Assembly (NCBI RefSeq): GCF_019320115.1
Contig: NC_089585.1
Location: 143,919,769 to 143,983,768 of the forward strand
Direction of reading: 5' to 3'
Source of the DNA: Miscanthus floridulus
Taxonomy: Eukaryota > Streptophyta > Magnoliopsida > Poales > Poaceae
DNA: 64,000 nt
Part shown: positions 9,171 to 20,751 of the stretch, one piece after another
Numbering within the stretch: the stretch's first letter is position 1
How the letters are laid out: every line of letters starts with the position of its first letter
Translations under genes and position numbers: made by a program
Notes under the pieces: model-generated
The model's database searches: none
Told to the model about the DNA's origin: nothing
Seen by the model: the letters and a program-made list of their open reading frames with translations, nothing else

Positions 9171-11662
9171 AATAGTACCCGGTAAAGCAGCCATGCCACT
9201 CGGACAAATTACTTTACCTGTTACCTTTGGGACTCCTTCAAACTACCGAACAGAGTTTATCAAATTCGAAGTCGCCGACTTCGATTCATCATATCATGCA
9301 ATCCTAGGACGTCCAGCACTGGCCAAATTCATGGCAATACCACATTATCCGTACTTACTGCTTAAGATGCCAGGACCCCACGGTATCCTTTCTCTTCGAA
9401 GCGATTTAAAGCGCGCTTTTGACTGCGACGTTCAGGCGATCCAAATTGCAGCCAAAGCACAAGCTGACAATGGAAGAAAAGAAATAGCCACAATCGCGGC
9501 AGAAACAAGCCAAGAAGAATTAGAAATACCAGCTAAAAAACCCAGTATCATCGCACCACCAAAAGAAGCCGACGTCAAGCAAATCGACTTAGGCACGGGC
9601 GACACCTCCAAGACAGCAACTATCAGTGCTCACCTCTCGGAAAAATAGGAATTCGCGCTCACCAACTTTCTTCGGGACAACAAAGATATCTTCGCTTGGA
9701 AGCCAGCCGACATGCCAGGAGTCCCAAGAGAGTTGGCTGAGCACAGAATTGATGTTAACAAAAGCTCCAAACCTATAAAACAACGGCTACGACGATTCTC
9801 ACCCGATAAGAAGGCAGCAATTAAAAAGGAAATAACAAAACTGATGGCAGCCGGATTCATCAAGGAGATCCTACATCCAGACTGGCTAGCAAACCCGGTC
9901 CTTGTACAGAAGAAAAACACAGACGAGTGGCGTATGTGCGTCGATTACACAGATCTCAACAAACATTGCCCAAAAGATCCATTCGGGCTACCACGCATCG
10001 ACCAGATAGTTGACTCGACAGCAGGATCTGCATTATTATCTTTTCTCGATTGCTATTTAGGGTACCACCAGATCGCACTAAAAGAAGAAGACCAGAGCAA
10101 AACATCTTTCATCACCCCGTTTGGTGCCTACTGCTACAAGACCATGTTGTTTGGACTAAAAAACGCTGGCGCCACGTATCAAAGAGCTATCCAGACTTGC
10201 CTTGGGAATCAAATCGGTGAAAATGTGGAGGCATACGTGGACGATGTGGTGGTGAAAACAAAAAACCCGGACACTCTAATTGAAGATTTAAAGCAAACCT
10301 TCAAAAATTTGAAGAAATGGAGATGGAAATTGAATCCAAATAAATGTGTATTTGGAGTTCCCTCAGGACAACTACTCGGATTTTTGGTCAGTCAGCGCGG
10401 GATCGAAGCCAGCACCAATAGTACCCGGTAAAGCAGCCATGCCACTCGGACAAATTACTTTACCTGTTACCTTTGGGACTCCTTCAAACTACCGAACAGA
10501 GTTTATCAAATTCGAAGTCGCCGACTTCGATTCATCATATCATGCAATCCTAGGACGTCCAGCACTGGCCAAATTCATGGCAATACCACATTATCCGTAC
10601 TTACTGCTTAAGATGCCAGGACCCCACGGTATCCTTTCTCTTCGAAGCGATTTAAAGCGCGCTTTTGACTGCGACGTTCAGGCGATCCAAATTGCAGCCA
10701 AAGCACAAGCTGACAATGGAAGAAAAGAAATAGCCACAATCGCGGCAGAAACAAGCCAAGAAGAATTAGAAATACCAGCTAAAAAACCCAGTATCATCGC
10801 ACCACCAAAAGAAGCCGACGTCAAGCAAATCGACTTAGGCACGGGCGACACCTCCAAGACAGCAACTATCAGTGCTCACCTCTCAGAAAAATAGGAATTC
10901 ACGCTCACCAACTTTCTTTGGGACAACAAAGATATCTTCGCTTGGAAGCCAGCCGACATGCCAGGAGTCCCAAGAGAGTTGGCTGAGCACAGAATTGATG
11001 TTAACAAAAGCTCCAAACCTATAAAACAACGGCTACGACGATTCTCACCCAACAAGAAGGCAGCAATTAAAAAGGAAATAACAAAACTGATGGCAGCCGG
11101 ATTCATCAAGGAGATCCTACATCCAGACTGGCTAGCAAACCCGGTCCTTGTATAGAAGAAAAACACAGACGAGTGGCGTATGTGCGTCGATTACACAGAT
11201 CTCAACAAACATTGCCCAAAAGATCCGTTTGGGCTACCACGCATCGACCAGATAGTTGACTCGACAGCAGGATCTGCATTATTATCTTTTCTCGATTGCT
11301 ATTCAGGGTACCACCAGATCGCACTAAAAGAAGAAGACCAGAGCAAAACATCTTTCATCACCCCGTTTGGTGCCTACTGCTACAAGACCATGTCGTTTGG
11401 ACTAAAAAACGCTGGCGCCACGTATCAAAGAGCTATCCAGACTTGCCTTGGGAATCAAATCGGTGAAAATGTGGAGGCATACGTGGACGATGTGGTGGTG
11501 AAAACAAAAAACCCGGACACTCTAATTGAAGATTTAAAGCAAACCTTCGAAAATTTGAAGAAATGGAGATGGAAATTGAATCCAAATAAATGTGTATTTG
11601 GAGTTCCCTCAGGACAACTACTCGGATTTTTGGTCAGTCAGCGCGGGATCGAAGCCAGCACC
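7925..11662 (+). repeat. 1,246-bp tandem triplication of protease-RT sequence
   Basis: Three head-to-tail units: 7925-9170, 9171-10416, 10417-11662. Each runs from mid-protease to the end of the RT palm. 1,246 is not a multiple of 3, so each junction shifts the frame by one. The junction joins ...CAGCACCAA to TAGTACCCGG with a 2-bp AA overlap. Copies 1 and 3 differ at ten sites by my reading, all transitions. Copy 2 differs from copy 1 at three. Confidence 0.95.
9171..10416 (+). pseudogene. G1 pol, copy 2 of protease-RT segment
   Basis: Nearly identical to copy 1 (same TAG, at 9646-9648, and the same CYLGYHQ and MLFGL changes). It shares with copy 3 the T at the start (ACCCGGTAAAGC versus ACCCGGCAAAGC in copy 1). 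Two private changes: GAC to GAT near 9807 and GAA to AAA near 10303. It begins within protease without the catalytic DGG and is out of frame with copy 1, so it cannot be expressed as part of the polyprotein. Confidence 0.88.
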
Positions 11663-14071
11663 AAGCAAATTCAAGCTATAACAGAAATGGGCCCACCTAG
11701 AAGTGTCAAAGATGTGCAGAAACTAACAGGATGCATGGCGGCCCTCAACCGTTTCATATCAAGACTCGGCGAAAAGGGGTTACCTTTCTTTAAACTACTA
11801 AAGAAGACAGACAAGTTCGAGTGGACAATAGAAGCCGACGAAGCTTTTAAAAAACTTAAAGAATACCTCACTTCATCGCCTATCCTGACACCTCCAAAGA
11901 AAGATGAAGATATGATGCTATATATCGCGGCAACTCCCACCGTAATCAGCACAGCAATAATCATAGAAAGAGAAGAACAAGGGCGCGCGTATAAAGTGCA
12001 ATGTCCAGTATACTACATCAGCGAAGTACTGTCAGAATCCAAAATCCGGTACCCACATGTACAAAAACTACTCTACGCTCTACTCATTACCTCTCGGAAG
12101 CTTCGCCACTATTTCGAAAGCCACAAGATTACCGTAGTGACAGATTTTCCACTCGGAGACATCCTACACAATAAAGACGCCACGGGGCGCATATCCAAAT
12201 GGGCAGTTGAAATTGGAGCTCTGGACATCAATTTCACCCCACGGAAAGCAATCAAATCTCAAGCCCTCGCCGATTTCGTGGCCAAATGGATAGAGATTCA
12301 ACAGCCCTTACCAGATACAATCCTCGACCACTGGAAGATGTACTTTGACGGATCACTCAAACTAGGCGGGGCCGGTGCAGGCGTTCTCCTCATTTCTCCA
12401 GAAGGAACACAACTCAAGTACGTCCTTCAGATATTATGGCAAGCTACAAATAACGAAGCAGAATATGAAGCCCTCATCCACGGGCTACGAGTCGCGATTA
12501 CCCTCGGAATAAAAAGATTACTCGTATACGGCGACTCAGCAGTGGTCATCAACCAAGTCAACAAAGATTGGGACTGCACCAAAGAAAACATGGGTGCTTA
12601 TTGTGCTGAAATACGGAAACTTGAAAAACACTTCCAAGGATTAGAAATTTTACACGTTCTACGCGATTCCAACATTGCAGCAGATGTCCTTGCTAAGCTC
12701 GGATCAGACAGAGCAAAGGTTCCACCCGGCGTATTCATAGAAGAGCTATCAGTTCCTTCTATCAAACAACCCGGTGAAACAACACATGAGATCCAGGCTA
12801 AAAGCGTTCAGATCTTGATAATCAACACTTCATGGACTCAAGTTTTCATCGACTATATCAAAGAAAACAAATTACCAGCAGATAAGGCAGAAGCCACCCA
12901 AGTTGTTCGCAGAAGCAAAAACTACGTTCTAGTAGGAGATAAACTTTACAGAAGAGCAGCATCATCAGGAGTACTCCTAAAATGTATCTCATTTCAAGAA
13001 GGTAAAGAGATCCTAGACGAAATACACTCAGGTTGCTGTGGAAATCATGCCGCTTCAAGGACACTGGTTGGCAAAGCATTTCGCACCGGATTCTACTGGC
13101 CAACCGCTTTGAAAGACGCAGAAGAGCTTGTTAGAAAATGCAAAGGTTGCCAAATGTTTGCAAGACAAGCCCATGTACCAGCTCACAATCTTATCTGCAT
13201 CCCACCCGCTTGGCCTTTTTCCTGCTGGGGGCTAGATCAAGTAGGACCTCTGAAAAAAGCAAAAGGCGGCTTCGAGTACATCTTTGTGGCAATCGACAAG
13301 TTTACCAAGTGGATTGAATACAAACCACTCGCGAAATACAGCGCAACCAAAGCAGTCGAGTTCATCCAAGACATTATGCACCGCTTCAGCATGCCAAATC
13401 GAATCATCACAGATCTAGGCTCACCCTTCATAGCTACAGAATTCAAAAGCTGGGCACAAGACTGTGGTTTCAGTATAGACTATGCGTCTGTTGCACATCC
13501 AGAAGCCAACGGACAAGTAGAAAGAGCTAATGGACTCATACTAGCCGGATTAAAACCAAGGTTATACGAAGAACTAATGGACTATGGGTCCAAATGGATT
13601 GAAGAACTACCGAAAGTAGTGTGGGGGCTACGAACTCAAATAAGCAGAGCAACAGGCCACTCACCTTTCTTCCTAGTTTACGGGTCAGAGGCCGTATTAT
13701 CCGCCGACTTGATCTGGACATCCCCAAAAATAGAACAATATGATGAAGGAGAAGCAGAACACACAAGAAGATTAGAACTTGACAGCTCAGAAGAAGTCAG
13801 AATAAACGCTACCCTCCAATCAGCTAGATACCTACAAGGTTTAAGACGGCACTACAACAAAAGTACCCAACCTCGATCACTACAAGTTGGAGACTTAGTG
13901 CTAAGAAGGATACAAAAGACTGATGGACGACATAAGCTACTCAGTCCTTGGGAAGGCCCGTTCATTGTCACAAAAGTCACCAGACCCGGCACATACAAGT
14001 TAATGACCGAAGATGGAAAAGAAGTCAGCAATACATGGCACATCAGCCAGCTAAGAAGATTCCATGCGTAA
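10417..14071 (+). pseudogene. G1 pol, copy 3: RT, dual RNase H, integrase
   Basis: After TAGs at 10892-10894 and 11153-11155 an uninterrupted frame of 963 codons (11180-14071) covers most of pol. It holds RT palm (YVDDVVVK), the degenerate gypsy RNase H (DMMLYIAATPTVISTAIIIE), a second RNase H acquired in Tat elements (MYFDGSLKLGGAGAG, NNEAEYEAL, YGDSAVV), then integrase. Integrase has an HHCC zinc finger (HSGCCGNHAA, CKGCQMF) and a D,D,E core (WGLDQVG, IITDLGSPF, GQVERANG), ending at HISQLRRFHA with no chromodomain. The TAG at 11153 is CAG in the other two copies, so it arose after triplication. Confidence 0.9.
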
Positions 14072-14240
14072 AAACAACTCAGGAAAAAACAGACATGCAA
14101 GCCACAAGGGACCTACGTTCACAATCAACGAAAGACAATACTCTTCAAAAACATATGTATTAGTTTATACTCATGATCAATAAAGATGATATTCATCCAC
14201 AGCATGTCTTGTCATGACTTCCAACGAGTTGTTTTCACGA

Positions 14241-15135
14241 AACAAAAAAGCAAAATGGCTGAAAACATGCCTGAGCATCCTGGCCGAGAGCAAAATAGCT
14301 GAAAAGACGCTTGAGCTCGCCGATGAGGGTAGCTAAAAGCTAACACCCAAAACAAAAAAGCAAAATGGCTGAAAACATGCCTGAGCATCCTGGCCGAGAG
14401 CAAAATAGCTGAAAAGACGCTTGAGCTCGCCGATGAGGGTAGCTAAAAGCTAACACCCGAAACAAAAAAGCAAAATGGCTGAAAACATGCCTGAGCATTC
14501 CGGCCGAGAGCAAAATAGCAGAAAAGATGCTTGAGCCCGCCGATGAGGGTAGCTAAAAGCTAACACCCGAAACAAAAAGCAAAATGGCTGAAAACATGCC
14601 TGAGCATCCCGGCCGAGAGCAAAATAGCTGAAAAGACGCTTGAGCTCGCCGATGAGGGTAGCTAAAAGCTAACACCCGAAACAAAAAAGCAAAATGGCTG
14701 AAAACATGCCTGAGCATCCCGGCCGAGAGCAAAAAAGCTGAAAAGACGCTTGAGCTCGCCGATGAGGGTAGCTAAAAGCTAACACCCGAAACAAAAAGCA
14801 AAATGGCTGAAAACATGCCTGAGCATCCCGGCCGAGAGCAAAAAAGCTGAAAAGACGCTTGAGCTCGCCGATGAGGGTAGCTAAAAGCTAACACCCGAAA
14901 CAAAAAAGCAAAATGGCTGAAAACATGCCTGAGCATCCCGGCGGAGAGCAAAAAAGCTGAAAAAAACGCTTGAGCTCACCGATGAGGGTAGCTAAAAGCT
15001 AAACACCCGAAACAAAAAAGCAAAATGGCTGAAAACATGCCTGAGCATCCCGGCCGAAAGCAAAATAGCTGAAAAGAAGCTTGAGCTCGCCGATGAGGGT
15101 AGCTAAAAGCTAACACCCGAAACAAAAAGCAAATT
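14241..15135 (+). repeat. tandem array, about 110-bp unit, eight full copies plus a partial
   Basis: Units start AACAAAAA(A)GCAAAATGGC at 14241, 14351, 14461, 14571, 14680, 14790, 14899, 15011 and 15121, so the period is 109-112 bp. Each contains GCATCCCGGCCGAGAGC and a palindrome-like TAGCTAAAAGCTA. It lies between the integrase end and the antisense gene's 3' end, where Tat elements often have satellite-like arrays. No coding function is apparent. Confidence 0.95.
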
Positions 15136-15606
15136 GGCCAAGTCGACCGAAGTCTAACTTTAAAAGACCCTCCAGCACTTCGTTCCGAAAAGCAAGAGGC
15201 TCGGGGGCTACAACCAGATGGATGTACTTTTTCTTCAAAAAAGCACAAGCACCACTCAAGAAAGCACTCGGATGCCGAAGTTTATCAAAGCTACATTCTA
15301 TGCCGAGTCGTTTTACATAGTGCGGGCGAAAGGTTGCTAACGCGAAGATCCACATCTAACAAAGTCATAACACGGACAAAGCACTCGACGAATCACAAAG
15401 GAAGAATAAAAGAAAAGTATTCGACAAATCAAGGGGCCTCGTAAGAATAACACACGGAGTCGTTTTGCGGAGCGGAGACAGGAACAGAACAAGGTACTCA
15501 ACAAGTCAAATAACTTCAACCGCACCCAAGCAAAGAGTACATCAACAAGAATAAAGAATCTTCATTTAAAAAGGAGTGTAATATTACAAGGGGATGCTCA
15601 ATCGAG
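15136..15606. other. G1 spacer with a PPT-like module
   Basis: Contains GCAAGAGGCTCGGGGGCTA at 15192-15210, closely resembling the true polypurine tract before the 3' LTR, in a longer repeated context (AAGACCCTCCAGC... GATGGATGTA) that recurs near 20320-20600. No gene seen. Confidence 0.6.
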
Positions 15607-18600
15607 TCAGGCATTGTCATCAGAAAAGGAAATGTCAATATTTAGACCATCTACAATCCTACTGGCTAGATCTTCGACCTCAGGCTCCATCTTTTCAACG
15701 GCGTCAAGATATTCTTGGCTTTCAGCTTCTTCCGCTATCTTGGAGAGAGGTGCCTCCGGAGCAAGGACCCGGACCTGGGCCAGCACATTTTTGGTACATA
15801 CTTGGGCACACCTCTTCGCGAACTCTTGGAAACGAGTCGGAATCCGGGGAATGAACTGCGCCCAAGATTGCCCGTCATCCGTCGAAGTCCGGAGGACGTC
15901 GGCTACCGAACGAAAAGATTTCCACAAGGCATTCCAATTCTCGGTAGCCGTCGCCAGCTTCCCAGACAGGCCTTCAATGGTTTTTTGGGCCTGCACAAGA
16001 TCTCTGTCAGCTCCACACCTAATCAGCCTAGCAAGGGCGAGTTCTTCCTCAGCATGAGTATTTACCTCCTCGGCTCTATTATGACTAGAACGGACAAGGG
16101 CCTTCATTTCATCAATACTCTCCGAGAGCTTTTGTTTCTCAACTCGGAGAGCTAGACAGAACACCAAAGAACAAGTCAGCGGAAAAAGAAGTCAAAATAC
16201 AAGAAGAAACAGGCAGAATCCGTGGCACCTTTGCATTCACTCTTAGCGGACTCCACCGCAGCATCTCTCTGTTTCTCCGTTTCCACTACCCGGGCGCGAA
16301 GGGCTTTCTCCTCCTTTTGGTGCAATTGACGCTCCGTCTCCAACTCAGACCGGAGAAGGTCAAGATCGGCTTTCAGAGCGTCCACCTCCGAAGACAACTT
16401 CCTCTCATTTTCAGATGAGAAAAAGAAGCCAGAATGATCACGAGAAAAAGACTGAGCAGAAAGAGGCGAAGAGAAACAGGGCGTAAGGATAGAAGAAAAA
16501 CAAGCATGCAAAAGAGAAGTGGCAGTAAAATTTACCTGGAGCTTTTCACCAAAAGAAGTCGTGAGGGTCGACAAGCTCCCCCAGGCTGCGGTCAGCTCCG
16601 ATAACCGATGAGTGGCATCGAACTGTTGCACCACGTCATCGGACAGGGAAGGGCCGCCGGAGGCAAAAGAGGGGGAAAGAGAAGCCGGCTGGGGCGAAGC
16701 AGGAGCGACCAGAGCAACCTCCAGGGAAGCCGGAGCCAAATCCCCAGAAGAACCCGGCGCGACGGCCACAGTTACCTCCGGAGCGACCAAGCCCGCAACT
16801 CCGCCAGGTAGCTCTGAAGCCCCTGCCGCGACTTCATCAACAGAATGTTGTGAGTCTAGAGGTTCAGAACTCGTTGGCACGGCGGGAAGCAGAGAAGAAG
16901 TCGATGGAGAAATTAGAGAAGACGAAGCACTGAAAAGTGATAAAAGGAAGCACCAATAAGAACCAGAGGAAGGAAGATAAAAGCCAAAAAGATGAAGCAA
17001 GAATCTACTCACCCGACTACTTTTTTCTTTGCGAAGCCAAGAGAAGGCCTCGCAGGGGGAACCACGACGGCGAAGACGTCCCCGTCACCCAGCGACGGGA
17101 GCGAGACAGCCGACAACGGAGCCACGGAAGAAGCCGGAGCTGGAGCCATGGAAGAACTCCGCACCAGAGGAGCAGTACAGCTCGGGGCAGAGGAAACCAA
17201 ATAACTCGACCCCGGAGCTTCGGAAGAAGTCGGCGCGAGAGCATCGGAAGAACTCACACCCGACCTCCGATTACTTCAAAAAAGTTCAAGACTAAAATTA
17301 AAGACAAAGAGGAAAAATTCAATGCGACAAGAATATGAAAAACAACTCACCGCCGCATGATAAGGGGAACTTCATCATCCTCTTCTTCCTCAGCCAGCGA
17401 AACCAGAGCACCCGCTGAAAAAGAGATGAAAAGTACTTGGTTCAAGAGAGAAACATGAAAATAAAAAAACAAAGAGTACTAAATGTGCTCACCTAAGAGC
17501 ATGCTAGCAACAACTGGAGTACCTGAGGGAGTACTTGGTTTGCGAGGCTTCTTGGAGACAGGCAAGCCAGATGAAGACCCGTCCATTCGCCCCCTCTTCG
17601 GGACACTGCGAGGACCGCGAGGGACTAGACGAGGAACATATTCTTCATATACATCAACAAATCTGGAAGAAACCCCAGGAAGGGCTGTAAAGGTTCGAGA
17701 CTTACTAATTGCAGAAGTACCAGCTAGGCGATCCCCAGTCTCCGCCACGGCAGGGAGAACATCAAGGGGGATCAGATCGACAAAATTCCGCCCAAGCTCC
17801 AGCAAAAAAGGATAAAACACCGAGACAAGGAAAAGCTAAGCAAGAGCGGATGCAGCAAGAATACATAAAGAACTCAAACAAAAAGATAGACAACTCACAG
17901 CTGGGGGCGGGTTGATGGCCGAGAACTCAGAGATGGCAGGAGGTATGACGCTCACTCCTTTCAGCATCTTCTGAAGGCGCTCGAGTACCTCCTCACCGGT
18001 CAGCTCAAGAGCTGGGACCATGCGCGAAGGATCCTCGGCCCCAGAATACTCAAAGCCGAGATGTTCCCGCTCTTTCAGGGGCTGAACCCGGCGACGAAGG
18101 AAACTTGAAACAATACCAAAGCCGGTCAAACCCTGCTGTTTCAGCATGCTAATCCTATCAAGGAGTGGCTGGATCGCTTGAATCTCAGCAGGAGACTCAA
18201 GCTTCTTGTCCCATCGGTCATTCACCACAGGACCGGATCCGGAGTGAACGGCAAGAGAAGGGATCAAATTGGCAGCGTAAAACCACTCGGCACGCCAATC
18301 TTTGACAGAATCGACCAGGTCGTAATCAAAAAACTTGATTTTGAGACCCTGGCGAAACTGAATCCCGCAACCGCCGAGGGCACTGGTTTCCTCACGGCGG
18401 GGTTGAGGTTTCAGGCGAAAGAAAAAGCGAAAAAGAGAGAGAGAAGGAGGGATCCCAAGGAAGGCTTCACAAAGATGAACAAAAACAGAAAGATGGAGAA
18501 CGGCATTGGGGGTTAGATGGTTCAGACTAACCCCGAAATAGCCAAGAAACTGATGAAGGAAGGCGGAAGCAGGAAGACAAAGTCCAGCGCGGACAAAAGA

Positions 18601-18858
18601 AACAAAAAGGACAATCTCACCAGGACCCGGGGCCGGAACCCGATGCTCGCCCGGAACTCTCCATTCAGCGATGACTTTGCTTTGGATCAAGCCATCACTA
18701 ACGAGCTCGCGCAGCTGGTCTTCGCTGGTTGTTGGAGCAGGCCAAACCTTCTGAGCTGCCCTCATGGCCACGAACTCCTGGTTTTCAATCAAAGACAGGG
18801 ATGACTCCTCGTCCACGAAGGTCGCCTGAGACTTGCTTGCGGTCTTCTTCTTTCCCAT
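15607..18858 (-). CDS. G1 antisense gene: Transposase_28-like protein with coiled-coil tail, seven exons, open
   Basis: Predicted complement join: 17899-18858, 17493-17796, 17351-17414, 17013-17273, 16536-16929, 16229-16403, 15607-16151. All six introns have GT-AG ends and matching phases, and the joined frame is 901 codons with no internal stop. Exon 1 starts MGKKKTASKSQ and contains WRVPGEHRVPAPGPGE, LFVSFVRAGLCLPAS and HLCEAFLGIPP, characteristic of the 'putative gypsy type transposon' domain (Transposase_28, PF04195). Middle exons encode basic, then acidic and Ala/Pro/Ser-rich linkers. The last two exons encode a heptad-like helix (SSEVDALKADLDLLRSELE..). Function is unknown; extra antisense ORFs are known in Tat elements such as Grande. 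The exon 6 acceptor (AATGAG) is weak and least certain. Confidence 0.75.
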
Positions 18859-19004
18859 GAACTGGCGGGAGCAAAAAAGGCGCTAAGGAGGACGAAGCTA
18901 GAATGATGGCGCTCGGGCAATGGCGACAATGACGGCGGCGGGTTTCTAAGAACTAGGGTTTAAAGGAAAGAGCTGGGTAACAAGGGAAAGGAAGATAAAA
19001 GGTC

Positions 19005-19012
19005 TTTAAATA
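19005..19012 (-). promoter_or_regulatory. candidate TATA box of the antisense gene
   Basis: TATTTAAA on the minus strand, about 147 bp upstream of the ATG at 18858, a normal spacing for a short leader. A better match to the plant consensus (CTATAAATA) lies farther up at 19933-19941, and either could be used. Confidence 0.35.
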
Positions 19013-19932
19013 GATTTCTCAGTAATACAAACGGCCCATAAGGCCCGTTAAAGCACATCGTGGGAAAGCAACGGTCCATTTACCGACGTAGCTAAAACGA
19101 CGGAGGGCACGAATCCACACAACGGTACGAACCAACGGGCAGATTTCAGACTTATCCGCGCAGCAACACAGCGGGGTTATCAGATGACCACAGGAACAAC
19201 TCGTTGAACCAAGAAGAAAGAAAGGGCTACCTCGCGAGTAACAAAAGAACCCGGTTATGTAAGAAAGAACTCGGTAGTCTCATGAATGACAGGGATCACA
19301 ACAGAAGAGTCAAAGACAACTCAGAAGACAAGATTCGTTACATTACAAGCGACTTCAAAAATAGAAGATTACAAACCCTACAAGACCCAACGAACTCGGC
19401 ACCACGAAAAGCAAAGTAGCAAAGAGGAACACAGACACGACTAGGCTCTGGAACGACTACGTGTCCCAAATTGCTACTCGGAAGGACAGACCGCCATCAG
19501 CTACACTGTTTTCTTCAAAGGACGAACGCAGTGCATCCAAGGCGGAAATCGGCAGCACGGCAGGGCAACATGGAGCAGAGAAGGCCGGCGGGCATCTGTC
19601 TACCCAAGACCGATGTGATGCTGGATATGGTGTTGATCTGCACCGGACGGTCTCAAGACAGGCGACGAGGATCAACCCAGAACTGCCGGATGAAGAAACG
19701 AAGCCCACATCACAAGACTTCCTCCAACTACCACCACGTACATCCTGGCACAATGCTGTCGCGGGATTAGCCTACCTCTAATCCCTATCACAAGACTTCC
19801 TCCAGCTACGACAAGACACACAGGAACTACAAAATACGCCCGGGGGCTGCTCTACTTCACAAACTACCATATTCACAACCAAGAAGGTTTCAACAGAATA
19901 TCCAATGGATGAAAACAAGCACTCCGGGACAG

Positions 19933-19941
19933 TATTTATAG
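19933..19941 (-). promoter_or_regulatory. alternative TATA box of the antisense gene
   Basis: CTATAAATA on the minus strand, an excellent plant TATA match. Its use would imply a leader of about 1 kb, possibly with an intron. Confidence 0.35.
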
Positions 19942-20737
19942 GCCAAAGGATCGGTGCACATGGACCAGGAGTACCAACGAAATACGCCCAACAAAGGACA
20001 CAGTGAAAAGACAGGACTCAATAATGGATGACTCAGGCGAGAAGAAACAGTACTCGAAGACGGGCATATTCGGAAGAATATACCAGCACAGTACAACCCG
20101 TGAACAAAAGGCATTTACGCTCAACCACCACCATACAACTACATCTGGCAACAGTAGACTATCAAAGAATACACCAAGACCTCGCATCCGAGTTCTTCCT
20201 GAAACAAAAGAACCTGGACATAAGCTCGGAAGCTGCATGCCGCGAAACTACTCGGATAACGAAATAATCCAAGTCTCGGGGACTACTTCAGAACACAATT
20301 TTTTCAAACAACATAAAGGATTAAGACCCTCCAACTTTTTGTTCCAAATAGCAAGAGGCTCGGGGGCTACACTCAGTGAGTGCACTTTTTCTTCGAAAAA
20401 GCGCACGTCACCAAAAGACTTCCTCAACGCAGACCACTTCAAGACATTACGACAAAAGAACCCGGAACGATCCATATTCGAGTTCTTTTTAATAAAACTT
20501 CAACGAACAATCAGAGCAACTTCAAGACAAGATCCTCCAGCTCCTTGTTCCAAATAGCAAGAGGCTCGGGGGCTACAACCAGATGGATGTATTTTTTCTT
20601 AAAAAAAAAGGCACTCGCGACTCAAAGATCCCAAGAAGCGCTACAAGGTTTCACTCCAGAAAGCACTCGGATGACATTTTGTTCCTACCCAACAAGACTT
20701 GAAGGAGCAGAGCGAGACTTTTAGAGCTCAACCATGA

Positions 20738-20751
20738 AGTGCTCGGGGGCT
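20738..20751 (+). other. G1 polypurine tract
   Basis: AGTGCTCGGGGGCT directly abuts the 3' LTR, the position that primes plus-strand synthesis. Confidence 0.7.

Larger units (their letters stand above)
18859..20737. other. G1 region upstream of the antisense gene / before the 3' LTR
   Basis: No protein family recognised on either strand. It should hold the 5' leader and promoter of the antisense gene (minus strand) and the 3' untranslated part of the genomic RNA (plus strand). Two PPT-like modules at 20351-20370 and 20557-20576 repeat the one near 15192. Confidence 0.55.

Noticed and set aside
14241..15135. Regular repeats considered as a CRISPR-like array
   Set aside because: Units are contiguous, about 110 bp, with no unique spacers, in a plant retrotransposon.
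19457..19781. Open frames on both strands of about 100 codons in G1
   Set aside because: No similarity recognised, and both strands are equally open; probably part of the antisense gene's leader region.
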